Source: Shewanella fodinae (GTDB lineage: Bacteria > Pseudomonadota > Gammaproteobacteria > Enterobacterales > Shewanellaceae). Taken from it: a stretch of DNA of 64,000 nt. Shown piece after piece: positions 1-11,221 of this stretch; positions within the stretch are counted from its first letter, which is position 1, and the number at the start of each line of letters is the position of its first letter. Position numbers and translations under genes: made by a program. The stretch spans positions 1 to 64,000 of the forward strand of contig NZ_BMXW01000003.1 in assembly GCF_014651955.1 (NCBI RefSeq), read 5' to 3'. The notes beneath the pieces are model-generated. The model was not told the DNA's origin, searched no databases, and worked only from the letters and a program-made list of their open reading frames with translations.

Positions 1-266
1 TTGATGCCGATTGTAAAGGACTGACGCTTTATCAGTTCAACACCTGTCCATTTTGTATCAAGGTGAAAAAAGAGGTGCATCGGTTGGCATTGCCAATCAC
101 CATGGCGAATATTCAGAAAGACAGCAACGCTAAGCAAAAATTGCAACAGGAAGGTGGTAAGTCACAAGTGCCCTGTTTGCATATCGTGGACCATGATGGC
201 AATGAACAATGGTTGTATGAATCGGCCGAGATCAATCGCTACCTGCAACAAAGATTTGCCGCTTAA
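1..266 (+). CDS. Glutaredoxin-like / GST N-terminal domain protein (5' truncated by window edge)
   Basis: This is the C-terminal part of a thioredoxin-fold protein; the start lies before the window and the frame is open from base 3. A CPFC redox motif sits near base 50 in a typical glutaredoxin context (LTLYQFNTCPFC). A cis-proline region (SQVPCL) and the ending ESAEINRYLQQRF are typical of the glutaredoxin-like glutathione S-transferase N-terminal domain. It is expected to be a cytoplasmic or membrane-anchored glutathione-dependent oxidoreductase. A rho-independent terminator follows 30 bases after the stop. Family assignment is good; the exact subfamily cannot be fixed without the N-terminus. 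Confidence 0.75.
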   Translation, partial: DADCKGLTLYQFNTCPFCIKVKKEVHRLALPITMANIQKDSNAKQKLQQEGGKSQVPCLHIVDHDGNEQWLYESAEINRYLQQRFAA

Positions 267-295
267 GCAATGCAGTTAACGCTACACAACGCGTG

Positions 296-330
296 AGTGC
301 GCGCAGGCTTAAACCTTCGCGCACTTTTTT
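296..330 (+). terminator. Rho-independent terminator after the glutaredoxin-like gene
   Basis: An AGTGCGCG/CGCGCACT stem with one internal mismatch and an AGG/CCT extension closes a CTTAAA loop. Six T residues follow directly. Confidence 0.85.
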
Positions 331-347
331 GACGATGCCTAGCAGAG

Positions 348-845
348 TCAGACTGATGAATCCGCCCACTTCTGAAAGGCTAAACGCTCACTCCCATCAC
401 GTACATAAATGATGCCGCAATACTGGTAGCCGTTTTTTTCCAATACGCGCCGCATCGGTAGGTTATTTCTATGAGTATCGATGCGCATATTGCCGCACTG
501 CGCCATACACCAATCCAGACAAAAACCGGCAATACCGCGCTTATCACTGTGTACTGCCAGCCGATGCAACACACCATAAGGGGCTTCGTTCAGCCATTTT
601 CCCGCGTCGATACGTCTGTAGGTAGGTTCTGGCTCTACCGCAAAATAGAAAGTGGCAATAATCTCGTCTTCATCAACACAAAGATAATATTTACCCTGGT
701 CGATGCCAGCAGCAATCAATTCGCGCTGCGGATACCCCTCTGCCCACTGCCCGCCATTCCCATTAGCTGCCATAAAGGCTTTTGCCTGCTCATAGAGTCG
801 CATTATTTGTTCTAAATCAGCTAAGGTGGCTTGGGTAATATTCAA
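348..845 (-). CDS. GNAT family N-acetyltransferase
   Basis: A 165-residue protein with the GNAT fold pattern: an N-terminal ATLADLEQIMRLYEQA helix, a central strand carrying LHRLAVHSDKRG (acetyl-CoA loop region, somewhat degenerate), and the C-terminal RNNLPMRRVLEKNGYQYCGIIYV segment typical of the last strands. It would transfer acetyl from acetyl-CoA to an unknown amine substrate. It is the last gene in the groES-groEL-rhlE direction, 131 bases after rhlE, and converges with the glutaredoxin-like gene. The substrate cannot be told from the sequence. Confidence 0.8.
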   Translation of the reverse strand: MNITQATLADLEQIMRLYEQAKAFMAANGNGGQWAEGYPQRELIAAGIDQGKYYLCVDEDEIIATFYFAVEPEPTYRRIDAGKWLNEAPYGVLHRLAVHSDKRGIAGFCLDWCMAQCGNMRIDTHRNNLPMRRVLEKNGYQYCGIIYVRDGSERLAFQKWADSSV

Positions 846-976
846 TGGCAGTTCTCTACATCAGCGCTTGACGATGGTAGGCAGATTAACATTAACAAGG
901 CTGACACTGCCACCCAGCAACAGTGGCCGCCGATACAACCGCAGCACCACGCCTAATAACGGCTAAACACAATGCG

Positions 977-2401
977 CTACTTCTTGGCGGTGCTGTGCAA
1001 CCAAGGGTTGTTAGTGGCGCTATTAGCATCAGGAGTAGCACCTTGGCTTTTAGCGTCAACCATACCGCCACCTGCAATTTTGCTGGCTGGCCGAGGTTTA
1101 GCGCTACGATGCTTTTTCGCTTTTTCCGTGGCAAAGGCGCGCTGTGTGGTTGCAGAAGACGAGTGACTACCCGCTTCTAGCAGTGTTTTGGGTTTAGTCG
1201 CTCGGGCTTGGGCCGCCTTAGATTGCGCTGCTTTAGGCACAAAATTAAGGATAGAAACCGGTACCGCTTTTTTGGGGGCAAACCCGTCAATTTCCTTGCG
1301 TACGATTAACTGATTTAAGCGCCTTTCAATAGCACAGAGATTTCTAAAATCATCTTTAGACACAAAAGAGATGGCTTCGCCACTGGCACCAGCACGGCCA
1401 GTCCGGCCAATACGGTGAATATAGTCATCGGCTTCATCTGGCAGATCGTAGTTAACTACTCGTGGCAAGGCATCGATGTCAATGCCACGTGACGCCACCC
1501 CAGTGGCCACTAAAAAGCGCACTTTGCCAGATTTAAAATCCTTCAGTAACTGCTCACGTACCGCTTGGCTGCGGCCACTGTGAAATGCCTCAGCGGCAAT
1601 ACCGCGTTTCTCCAACTGACTCACCAGCTTGGCGGCGCCTTGCTTAGTCTGAATAAAGATCAGCGCCTGCTGCCAAGCTTCGCTGTTAATCAAGTGGCTC
1701 AGTAATGCCGACTTTTTATCTTTGTCTACTGTCACCAGCCACTGTTCAATCTGCGGCGCATTACTGCGGTTATGGGCAATATCGATCTCTACCGGATCCG
1801 GCACTACCGTTTTGGCCAACACCCGCACCTGTTTAGATAAGGTAGCGGAAAATAACAGATTTTGTCGCTGTTCTGGCAAACGTTCGATAATCTTGTTGAT
1901 GTCGTCAATAAAGCCCATGTCTAACATGCGGTCGGCTTCATCCAGCACCAACAGCGACAGCTCATCAAAATGCAGCGCCCGTTGGGTATACATATCCAAT
2001 AGCCTCCCCGGCGTGGCGACCAGAATATCCACACCAGCGATCAGCTGCTGCTTTTGCGGCACGTCGCTGACACCGCCATACACGGCCAGGGAGTTAAGCG
2101 GTAGATGTTTAGCATAACGAGTGATGTTTGTTTGCACCTGCAATGCCAGTTCCCGCGTGGGCGTCAGAATTAACGCTCGCATCCTCTTGGGTCTTACGGG
2201 CCCTTTATCTTGTAGTAATTGCAATATCGGCAGTACAAAGCTGGCGGTTTTTCCCGTGCCCGTTTGCGCCCCAGCCAGCAGATTTTTACCTTGCAGGATC
2301 ACCGGAATCGCTTTGGCCTGAATTGGTGTAGGTTGGCTATAAGCTAATTCAGAAATGGCGCGTAATATCGGATCGCTTAATCCAAGGTTTGCAAATGACA
2401 T
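977..2401 (-). CDS. rhlE: DEAD-box ATP-dependent RNA helicase, RhlE type
   Basis: A 474-residue DEAD-box helicase. All core motifs are visible: the Q motif with PTPIQAKAIP near residue 25, Walker A AQTGTGKT near 45, PTRELALQ, DEAD, SAT, and HRIGRTGRAG of motif VI. The C-terminal tail (about residue 380 on) is basic and low in complexity, as in RhlE proteins that remodel ribosomal RNA and help RNA turnover. Cytoplasmic. It lies downstream of groEL on the same strand, but two hairpins separate them, so it probably has its own promoter. Confidence 0.9.
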   Translation of the reverse strand: MSFANLGLSDPILRAISELAYSQPTPIQAKAIPVILQGKNLLAGAQTGTGKTASFVLPILQLLQDKGPVRPKRMRALILTPTRELALQVQTNITRYAKHLPLNSLAVYGGVSDVPQKQQLIAGVDILVATPGRLLDMYTQRALHFDELSLLVLDEADRMLDMGFIDDINKIIERLPEQRQNLLFSATLSKQVRVLAKTVVPDPVEIDIAHNRSNAPQIEQWLVTVDKDKKSALLSHLINSEAWQQALIFIQTKQGAAKLVSQLEKRGIAAEAFHSGRSQAVREQLLKDFKSGKVRFLVATGVASRGIDIDALPRVVNYDLPDEADDYIHRIGRTGRAGASGEAISFVSKDDFRNLCAIERRLNQLIVRKEIDGFAPKKAVPVSILNFVPKAAQSKAAQARATKPKTLLEAGSHSSSATTQRAFATEKAKKHRSAKPRPASKIAGGGMVDAKSQGATPDANSATNNPWLHSTAKK

Positions 2402-2699
2402 GGTGGGTCTCAGGTAAATAAATCACAGATGTGGGCTACCGTTCTTTAGCAACGGCGCGGGCTAGCTAACAAAACTGCTGGAAATTCCGCCTTCTCGCGG
2501 TTAGCGGCGCAAGTATAGTGTAATGCAGCGCGCAAGGGTAGCATCGTTGACATTAATACCATGGTAAAGCGCTACTCTATTTGTGCTTACCCAGCCACAA
2601 ACGCACCCCGTTAGTATTACTCACACTTCACTCATACAGTTTCTACTCCACCTTCGTATAAATTTCTGGATCATCAATAAATTACTTAAGTCTCAAAAA

Positions 2700-2736
2700 C
2701 AAAGCCCTCGAACTTTCGTTCAAGGGCTTTGTTTTT
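2700..2736. terminator. Bidirectional rho-independent terminator between groEL and rhlE
   Basis: A 14-base stem with one mismatch (CAAAGCCCTCGAAC / GTTCAAGGGCTTTG) closes a TTTC loop. Five T follow on the plus strand and five T on the minus strand, so it can stop transcription both ways; groEL read-through is the obvious client. Confidence 0.85.
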
Positions 2737-2749
2737 ACGCTAGGATGAA

Positions 2750-2774
2750 AACCAAGGCAAGTAATGCCTTGGTT
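2750..2774 (-). terminator. Second hairpin after groEL
   Basis: A perfect 10-base inverted repeat AACCAAGGCA / TGCCTTGGTT with a 5-base loop lies 30 bases after the groEL stop. It has a short T-rich tail on the minus strand. It may be a first, weaker terminator or an mRNA 3'-end stabiliser. Confidence 0.6.
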
Positions 2775-2803
2775 TATCATAGAGTTGTATGATGTAAACT
2801 AAA

Positions 2804-4793
<1,990 letters not shown>

Positions 4794-4892
4794 TTATGGA
4801 TTCTCCTAATGACGTTTTGCCCAACATATTCAGGCGAGTTTACAGGTTGATAAAATACAGCAGCGTTTAATCACTGCCGCCAGATGTAGCTC

Positions 4893-4921
4893 TATATGGG
4901 GCTAATTTTCAGAGTTCCAAG
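4893..4921 (-). promoter_or_regulatory. Sigma-32 (RpoH) type promoter of groESL
   Basis: On the minus strand CTTGGAA is followed after 13 bases by CCCCATATA. This matches the heat-shock consensus (CTTGAAA, 13-17 bases, CCCATNTA) closely, and it is placed about 100 bases upstream of groES. Confidence 0.8.
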
Positions 4922-4982
4922 TGTCTACCGAAAAATTTTTTGAAATTTTTTCGGAGTACATCAGTGTTTGTGCAATCAAGTT

Positions 4983-5010
4983 TTGTCGCTTGCTTGCTTC
5001 CTGTTAGAAT
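4983..5010 (+). promoter_or_regulatory. Possible sigma-70 promoter of the MATE gene
   Basis: TTGTCG and TAGAAT are separated by 16 bases, about 50 bases before the MATE start. The match is moderate. Confidence 0.4.
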
Positions 5011-5061
5011 CGCGGCGCAACAGCAAATCCAATTTCTTCGCTCATGGAGTAGTAGTAAACG

Positions 5062-6444
5062 ATGAGAGACAGACACGGGCTGCTGAGTCAGCCAATCGGT
5101 CGTGTGCTGCTCAACATGAGTCTGCCCAACATGCTGGGTATTTTAACCGTGCTCGGTTTTAACCTAGTCGATACCTTTTTCATCAGTCGCCTTGGTACTG
5201 AAGCGTTGGCCGCAATCAGTTTTACCTTTCCGGTCACCTTGATTATCTCCAGCATCGCCATTGGTATTGGTGCTGGCGTATCGACCAATCTTGGCCGTCT
5301 GATTGGTGGTGGTCGTGCCCCCCAAGCCAAAGTGTTCCTGCACGACGCACTGTTGCTGACGTTTATAGTGATTAGTGGCTTGGCAACCCTAGGTAGCCTG
5401 TTTAACGACTGGTTATTCACGCTGATGGGGGCCGCCGCCGACATTTTGCCATTGATCCATCAATATATGCAGATCTGGTATATCGGCATACCGTTGCTAG
5501 TGCTACAAATGGTGGGCAACCAGGGACTGAAAGCCACCGGCGATACTCGCCTTCCGGCGCAAATACTGGCACTAGCGGCGGTGATTAATCTCATCCTCGA
5601 CCCATTGCTGATTTTTGGTATTGGGCCATTCCCGCGATTGGAGTTACAAGGCGCTGCAATTGCCACTGTGGTGTCCTGGGTGGTGGCGCTGTGTTTTTCC
5701 GGTTATTTGTTGGTATTGAAGCGGCAATTGCTGGTGGCAGCACCCATCTGTTGGCAGCGCTGGTGGGCCAACTGGACACAGCTGGCTCATATCGCCCAAC
5801 CAGCCGCCGTAATGAATCTGATGAATCCGTTGGCAAATGCGCTGATCATGGCAATGTTAGCGCGTATTGATCATGCGGCTGTGGCGGCATTCGGCGCTGG
5901 AACCCGGCTGGAATCGGTACTGCTGATAGCATCGATGGCATTGTCATCCAGCGTGGTGCCGGTTGTCGCGCAAAATCTCGGGGCCAGCCAAAAACAACGG
6001 GCACGAGATGCGGTGATGCTATCGCTGCGATTCGTATTGGTGTTTCAGACTGTACTGTACCTGCCATTAGCATTATGGGCACAACCATTGGCAGGATTGT
6101 TTTCGGACGATCCACAGGTGCTGGAATGGCTGACATTTTACATCCAGATATTGCCGCTAGCATACGGACCGCTGGGAATGGTGATCATTGTGGCTACCGC
6201 GCTTAATGCCTATCACCGGCCGATGGCCTCTCTAATGCTCAACCTGTGCAGGCTGTTTGTACTGATTTTGCCATTAGCAGCATTGGGGGCGTGGAGCGCA
6301 GGTGTTAAAGGGGTGCTGCTAGCATTACCAGTAAGTAACTTACTGATGGGACTGGTGAGTTACCTCATCGCTATGCGTATGAAAGAACCCGCCAATATAC
6401 ACCATCTCTGCCACTATCAGGACAGTGATTGGCACAGTAAATAA
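5062..6444 (+). CDS. MATE family efflux transporter
   Basis: A 460-residue inner-membrane protein with about twelve hydrophobic helices. The MATE two-fold repeat is recognisable: GILTVLGFNLVDTFFISRLGTEALAAISFTFP in the first half, and VMNLMNPLANALIMAMLARIDHAAVAAFGAGTRLES in the second. MATE proteins export drugs or metabolites in exchange for Na+ or H+. GGAG lies 12 bases before the ATG. It is divergent from groESL and converges with fxsA. The substrate is unknown. Confidence 0.9.
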   Translation: MRDRHGLLSQPIGRVLLNMSLPNMLGILTVLGFNLVDTFFISRLGTEALAAISFTFPVTLIISSIAIGIGAGVSTNLGRLIGGGRAPQAKVFLHDALLLTFIVISGLATLGSLFNDWLFTLMGAAADILPLIHQYMQIWYIGIPLLVLQMVGNQGLKATGDTRLPAQILALAAVINLILDPLLIFGIGPFPRLELQGAAIATVVSWVVALCFSGYLLVLKRQLLVAAPICWQRWWANWTQLAHIAQPAAVMNLMNPLANALIMAMLARIDHAAVAAFGAGTRLESVLLIASMALSSSVVPVVAQNLGASQKQRARDAVMLSLRFVLVFQTVLYLPLALWAQPLAGLFSDDPQVLEWLTFYIQILPLAYGPLGMVIIVATALNAYHRPMASLMLNLCRLFVLILPLAALGAWSAGVKGVLLALPVSNLLMGLVSYLIAMRMKEPANIHHLCHYQDSDWHSK

Positions 6445-6504
6445 AGGCCAATTAGGCAAATCAAAAAGCTCGACAAGCAAATTGTGGGGGATGTTAAGCA
6501 AGCA

Positions 6505-7023
6505 TCAGCGCCGTTTATCATCATCATTGGGCAACTGATGACTTTCAGGCCGTTTATCCGATGGGTCTGGCTTATGTTCATACTCGCCATCAATCACGCT
6601 GTCTTTATCCTGTCGAGGCGGTTCGCCAAACGGTGGTCGCCGATGTTTTGGTGCCATCACCACCCGCAGTTGCATGCGTTTATAGAGAAATTTGGCAATG
6701 ACAGCGCGGCAGAATGGGGTGAGAAAAATGACCCCGACAAAATCGGTTACAAAACCAGGGATCACCAACAGTATGCCCGCAAGTGCTAACAGCATGCCTT
6801 CAACAATCTCTTGTCCGGGGGCTTCGCCCTGCGCCAGTTTACGTTGTACCGCCATCAGCGTATTCAAGCCCTGGCTTTTCACCAGTGAAATACCAACTAC
6901 GGCGGTCAGGATCACTAAGGCAACAGTGTTGAATGTTCCAATAACATCACCAACCTGCATCAGCACCGACAGCTCCATCATCGGTAAAAATATCACTGCC
7001 ACCAGCAAGATTAAAAAAGGCAT
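6505..7023 (-). CDS. fxsA: FxsA family membrane protein
   Basis: A 172-residue membrane protein with the FxsA core: an N-terminal hydrophobic pair (LILLVAVIFLPMMELSVLMQVG), TAVVGISLVKSQGLNTL, then LAGILLVIPGFVTDFVGVIFLTP. The last 55 residues are charged and cytoplasmic. E. coli FxsA overproduction relieves phage T7 exclusion by the F plasmid; its normal role is unclear. In Shewanella and enterics it sits near groESL and cutA, as here. Confidence 0.9.
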   Translation of the reverse strand: MPFLILLVAVIFLPMMELSVLMQVGDVIGTFNTVALVILTAVVGISLVKSQGLNTLMAVQRKLAQGEAPGQEIVEGMLLALAGILLVIPGFVTDFVGVIFLTPFCRAVIAKFLYKRMQLRVVMAPKHRRPPFGEPPRQDKDSVIDGEYEHKPDPSDKRPESHQLPNDDDKRR

Positions 7024-7212
7024 GAAGATCTCATTTACTCACTACTTGAAAAAACTTTATGGGGTCGCAAGGGTCTGAATTCAAGACCTGCGTAGCTGCC
7101 AAAGCTCACTGTTTTAGCAACTGCTTAATGCAACGACAGGACAAACAACGTAAAGTAAGCGCTCGGATTGTCCTGCTATCACGGCCATCCGTTAATTAAC
7201 AGAGTGACACAG

Positions 7213-7545
7213 ATGAACAGTATAACGCCAGAATTCCTGTTAGTATTCTGCAGTTGCCCCGATCATGACACGGCATTAGATCTTGCCAGAACGCTGGTGG
7301 ATGAAAAGCTGGTGGCCTGTGCGCAGGTTTCTGCGGCAATGACATCGGTATACCAGTGGCAGGGGCAAAACTGTGAAACGACGGAAGTCAGCCTGCAACT
7401 GAAATGTCTGGCGGCGGTTTACCCGCAACTGCAGCAACGAGTGCTGCAATTACATCCTTATGAAGTACCGGAGCTGCTTGCGGTGAATATCCAGCAGGGG
7501 CTACCGGCGTATCTGGACTGGATAAAAGACAACACAAGATTATGA
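7213..7545 (+). CDS. cutA: Divalent cation tolerance protein CutA
   Basis: A 110-residue CutA1 homologue, the usual length. Start at 7213 (MNSITPEFLLVFCSCPD) is chosen because an upstream GTG reading adds residues unlike the family. The conserved VACAQV, SVYQWQG and HPYEVPELLAV segments are present. CutA forms a trimer with a ferredoxin-like fold and is linked to copper tolerance. Its stop overlaps the dsbD start by 4 bases (ATGA), so the two are translationally coupled, as in other gammaproteobacteria. Confidence 0.95.
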   Translation: MNSITPEFLLVFCSCPDHDTALDLARTLVDEKLVACAQVSAAMTSVYQWQGQNCETTEVSLQLKCLAAVYPQLQQRVLQLHPYEVPELLAVNIQQGLPAYLDWIKDNTRL

Positions 7546-9359
7546 AACGACTCATCACCCTGCTGTTTGCCTCATTAATGTTACTACCGCTAGCACATGC
7601 CAGTGGCCTGAGTGACAAATTCCCGTTTCTTAAAAGCGAGCCGGAACTGATGCCTGTAGACAAGGCATTCGCTTTTGATGCCGTACAGGACGGTCAAGTA
7701 GTCAAGGTCAGTTTTGTGATTGCCGACGGCTACTATATGTACCGTGACAAACTGCAGTTTGCGATTGAGGGCGGAGAGTTGGGTGATATCGCCAAGCCGC
7801 GCGGTGAAAGTCATCACGATGATTATTTTGGTAGTCAGGAAGTTTACCGCAGTTATGTGGAGATCCCCGTTGCCATCAAGCAAGCAGGGACAGAAGCCAC
7901 GCTTAAAGTCACTTACATGGGCTGCGCTGAAGGCAAATTGTGTTTTCCGCCAACCACCAGCGCATTGGTGCTAAAACCAGTAGCCGAAAACGCGGGTAAA
8001 CTTGCGGCGGCGACTGCGGAGAGTAGCAATAACGCCGCAACCGCAACCACTGTTGACGCAAGCGCCAAACAACCGCTGACCGAGCAGGATTCACTGCTCA
8101 ATAAGCTGCTCCACAGTGACAGCAAACTGCTGACATTGCTGACCTTCTTTGTACTGGGTATTGGGTTGGCACTCACACCCTGTGTGTTCCCTATGTATCC
8201 CATCCTGTCCGGTATCATTGTCGGACAAGGGCAAAAAGTGTCGACTGCACGCGCCTTTACGCTATCAATGACCTATGTGCAAGGTATGGCACTCACCTAT
8301 TCGATTCTCGGATTGGTAGTCGCTTCCGCGGGGATGAAATATCAGGCCGCCTTACAGAGTCCACCAGTGCTCATTGCCATTTCGCTGCTGTTTGTGCTGC
8401 TGAGTTTGTCGATGTTCGGCGTCTATGAACTACAGTTGCCATCCTCGTGGCAACAAAAGATGAATACGCTTTCTAATAAACAGCAGGGCGGCAAGCTCAC
8501 TGGCGTATTTATGATGGGGGTACTTTCTGGATTGGTGGCCTCGCCTTGCACCACGGCGCCGCTGTCAGCAGTACTGGTTTACGTGGCCCAAAGTGGTGAT
8601 CTGCTGCAAGGCTTTATCACGCTCTATATTCTCAGTATGGGCATGGGGCTGCCGTTGCTGCTGATTGGCACCACGGGCGGCAAACTGCTCCCCCGAGCTG
8701 GCGCTTGGATGGAGATCATCAAACATATCTTCGGCTTCTTACTGATCATGGTGGCGATCATCATGCTGGGTCGGATTTGGCCAGGTCTGGTGTCAGATTT
8801 GCTATGGGCGGTGTGGGGCATTTGCCTAGCGGGTTACTTGATCCATGAAAATAAAACCACCGCTTTTACCTGGAAGCAAACCGTACGCGGCGTGCTATTG
8901 CAACTGCTGCTGATTGGCAGTTTTGCCTACGGAGTACAGTCGGTGATGTTGTCGCTGGGTTATGGCTACGGCAACGCCGAGGTCAAGGCTGGAACCACAG
9001 AGTTCAAGCACATCAGTACCTTAGCCGAATTTAAAACAGAGATTGCCAAGGCGCAGACTGAAGGCAAGCCCGTGATGCTGGATCTCTATGCCGATTGGTG
9101 TGTGGCCTGTAAAGAATTTGCCAATATCACCTTTAAAGACGCCGCCGTACAGCAGCGGATGTCACAAATGGTGCTGCTGACCGCCGATGTTACTGCCATG
9201 AATAAGCAGGACGAAGAACTGCTGAATGCTTACAACGTCCTCGGACTGCCAACCCTGTTGTTTGTCGGTGCAGATGGGCAACTACGCGACGATTTACGCG
9301 TCACGGGCTTTATGGCACCAAGTGAATTTGCACCACATTTGGATCATTTGCTCAACTAA
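7542..9359 (+). CDS. dsbD: Thiol:disulfide interchange protein DsbD
   Basis: A 605-residue inner-membrane protein that carries electrons from cytoplasmic thioredoxin to periplasmic DsbC/DsbE-type partners. Signal peptide: MKRLITLLFASLMLLPLAHASG. The N-terminal periplasmic domain has its cysteine pair in GCAEGKLCF. The eight-helix core (about residues 190-450) carries TPCVFPMYP and ASPCTTAP. The C-terminal thioredoxin domain has YADWCVACKEF. All three redox cysteine pairs are intact, and the length is normal. It is coupled to cutA and followed by a strong terminator. Confidence 0.97.
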   Translation: MKRLITLLFASLMLLPLAHASGLSDKFPFLKSEPELMPVDKAFAFDAVQDGQVVKVSFVIADGYYMYRDKLQFAIEGGELGDIAKPRGESHHDDYFGSQEVYRSYVEIPVAIKQAGTEATLKVTYMGCAEGKLCFPPTTSALVLKPVAENAGKLAAATAESSNNAATATTVDASAKQPLTEQDSLLNKLLHSDSKLLTLLTFFVLGIGLALTPCVFPMYPILSGIIVGQGQKVSTARAFTLSMTYVQGMALTYSILGLVVASAGMKYQAALQSPPVLIAISLLFVLLSLSMFGVYELQLPSSWQQKMNTLSNKQQGGKLTGVFMMGVLSGLVASPCTTAPLSAVLVYVAQSGDLLQGFITLYILSMGMGLPLLLIGTTGGKLLPRAGAWMEIIKHIFGFLLIMVAIIMLGRIWPGLVSDLLWAVWGICLAGYLIHENKTTAFTWKQTVRGVLLQLLLIGSFAYGVQSVMLSLGYGYGNAEVKAGTTEFKHISTLAEFKTEIAKAQTEGKPVMLDLYADWCVACKEFANITFKDAAVQQRMSQMVLLTADVTAMNKQDEELLNAYNVLGLPTLLFVGADGQLRDDLRVTGFMAPSEFAPHLDHLLN

Positions 9360-9374
9360 GCCGAACATTTTACC

Positions 9375-9412
9375 AAAAAGGCGGCGTCTGCTACGAGCAA
9401 CTCCGCCTTTTT
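9375..9412 (+). terminator. Rho-independent terminator after dsbD
   Basis: AAAAAGGCGG and CCGCCTTTTT form a perfect 10-base stem around an 18-base loop, ending in a T run 16 bases after the dsbD stop. Confidence 0.85.
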
Positions 9413-9478
9413 ATTTATGGTATTGAATGCCTTATAGTAGAGAGCAGGAACTCTACTTGCTTACGGTATCGCGTTACC

Positions 9479-11089
9479 ATGGAACCCGCCATTCTTGTTA
9501 TCACCCTTGCCTGTGGCCTGCTGGTCAGCCGGATCAATCTACCGCCCTTAATCGGTTATCTCGCCGCTGGTTTTGTGCTTTACATCATGGGGATACAGAG
9601 CGACAGCCTGCCATTATTAAATGCCCTTGCCAGCCTTGGGGTGACACTGCTGCTGTTTGCTATTGGCCTAAAACTGGATATTCGCAGCCTGTTTAAGGCG
9701 GAAGTTTGGGCTGGCTCGGGCTTACATCTGTTACTGTCAATCCTGCTGTTTGTGCCATTACTGAAAATTCTGGGCGTAATTGGTCTGAGTCAGATCACCA
9801 GTCTTGGGGTAGAACAATTAACATTGCTGGCATTCGCCCTGAGCTTTTCCAGTACCGTTTTTGCGGTAAAAGTGCTCGAAGATAAAGGCGATATGCAGAC
9901 ACTGTATGGTCGGGTCGCCATTGGTATTCTGATCATGCAGGATATCTTTGCAGTACTGTTTCTGACGATTTCCAAAGGGAATTTCCCGTCACCTTGGGCA
10001 CTGGCATTATTGTTACTGCCGCTAGTCAAGCCACTGATTTACCGCGCCTTTGATCGAGTGGGCCACGGTGAACTCCTGGTGCTGTTCGGGCTGGTCATGG
10101 CACTGGTTGTCGGTGCCTGGTTATTTGAATCTGTTGGGTTAAAACCGGATCTCGGTGCGCTGGTGATCGGTATTCTGCTGGCGGGACATGCAAAAGCCTC
10201 CGAGCTAGCCAAGTCACTGTTTTATTTTAAAGAACTTTTTTTGGTCGCATTTTTCCTCACCATAGGTCTCAATGGCTTACCTAGCGCTAGCGACATTCTG
10301 TTGGCGTTGTTGCTGGCGCTGTTTATCCCTTTAAAAATTCTGGTGTTTATCTGGCTGTTGACCCGCTTCAAACTGCGCTCGCGCACTGCCATGCTCAGTG
10401 CTTTTAATCTAGGAAATTTCAGCGAATTTGGTCTCATCGTCGCGGCAGTGGCTGCGGCCAAAGGCTGGTTGCCGGCACACTGGCTGGTGATTATTGCCGT
10501 GGCGCTGAGTATCAGCTTTTTACTAGCGGCACCACTTAATGCGCTGGTGGGCAAAGTGTATCAGCGCTTTCAGAAAAAATTGGTACGACTGGAGCGCAAG
10601 CCATTACACCCCGAGGATCGGCCAATCCCCATTGGTAATCCGCGCTTTCTGATCCTTGGTATGGGCCGTATCGGCAGTGGCGCTTATGATGAACTGAAAA
10701 ACCGCTTTGGCGGTGAGATCCTCGGCATTGAACACAAGCAGGAACTGGTGGACTTTCATCGGCAGCACGGTCGCAATGTGGTCAAAGGCGATGCCGCCGA
10801 TACCGACTTTTGGGAAAAACTCGACCGCGCCCCTAACCTGGAACTGGTGCTGCTGGCAATGCCTTATCACGCCGGTAATCTGTTTGCAGTGCAGCAACTG
10901 AAGAAACTAGATTATCAAGGCAAGATCAGCGCTATTATCCAATACGGTGAAGATGCTCAGTCGCTTAAAGAACTTGGCGTGCACAGTGTCTACAACCTGT
11001 ATGAAGCTGCTGGTGCCGGTTTTGTCGATCATGTGGCCACCGAACTATTACCGCTGGTCACCAGCGCCGATGATGCGCCTGCGGCCTGA
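9479..11089 (+). CDS. Kef-type cation:proton antiporter (CPA2 family) with TrkA-N domain
   Basis: A 536-residue protein. Residues 1 to about 380 are a CPA2 sodium/proton exchanger domain of roughly twelve helices (LSFSSTVFAVKVLEDKG is the typical mid-membrane motif). From about residue 395 follows a TrkA-N/RCK nucleotide-binding Rossmann domain, starting RFLILGMGRIGSGAYDEL with its GxGxxG. It should exchange K+ or Na+ for H+ under NAD(H) control. No TrkA-C domain is visible, unlike full KefB/KefC. The ribosome binding site is weak. Confidence 0.88.
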   Translation: MEPAILVITLACGLLVSRINLPPLIGYLAAGFVLYIMGIQSDSLPLLNALASLGVTLLLFAIGLKLDIRSLFKAEVWAGSGLHLLLSILLFVPLLKILGVIGLSQITSLGVEQLTLLAFALSFSSTVFAVKVLEDKGDMQTLYGRVAIGILIMQDIFAVLFLTISKGNFPSPWALALLLLPLVKPLIYRAFDRVGHGELLVLFGLVMALVVGAWLFESVGLKPDLGALVIGILLAGHAKASELAKSLFYFKELFLVAFFLTIGLNGLPSASDILLALLLALFIPLKILVFIWLLTRFKLRSRTAMLSAFNLGNFSEFGLIVAAVAAAKGWLPAHWLVIIAVALSISFLLAAPLNALVGKVYQRFQKKLVRLERKPLHPEDRPIPIGNPRFLILGMGRIGSGAYDELKNRFGGEILGIEHKQELVDFHRQHGRNVVKGDAADTDFWEKLDRAPNLELVLLAMPYHAGNLFAVQQLKKLDYQGKISAIIQYGEDAQSLKELGVHSVYNLYEAAGAGFVDHVATELLPLVTSADDAPAA

Positions 11090-11221
11090 CCAGCGTTGAA
11101 CCGCGATGCTCGCCGCAAATCCTGCTAACGTTAGCCACAACAGTCGTGATATAACAGCAGGATAAATAAGTCTGTGCCAGACTTTGATAATTAAGTTGTT
11201 TTTTGTGGAATGACCCGGAAA

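Larger units (their letters stand above)
2402..2803. other. Intergenic region between groEL and rhlE
   Basis: 402 bases without a convincing gene. The right half holds two tandem hairpins (listed separately) that would end the groESL transcript. The left half should contain the rhlE promoter, but no clear -35/-10 pair was picked out. Confidence 0.6.
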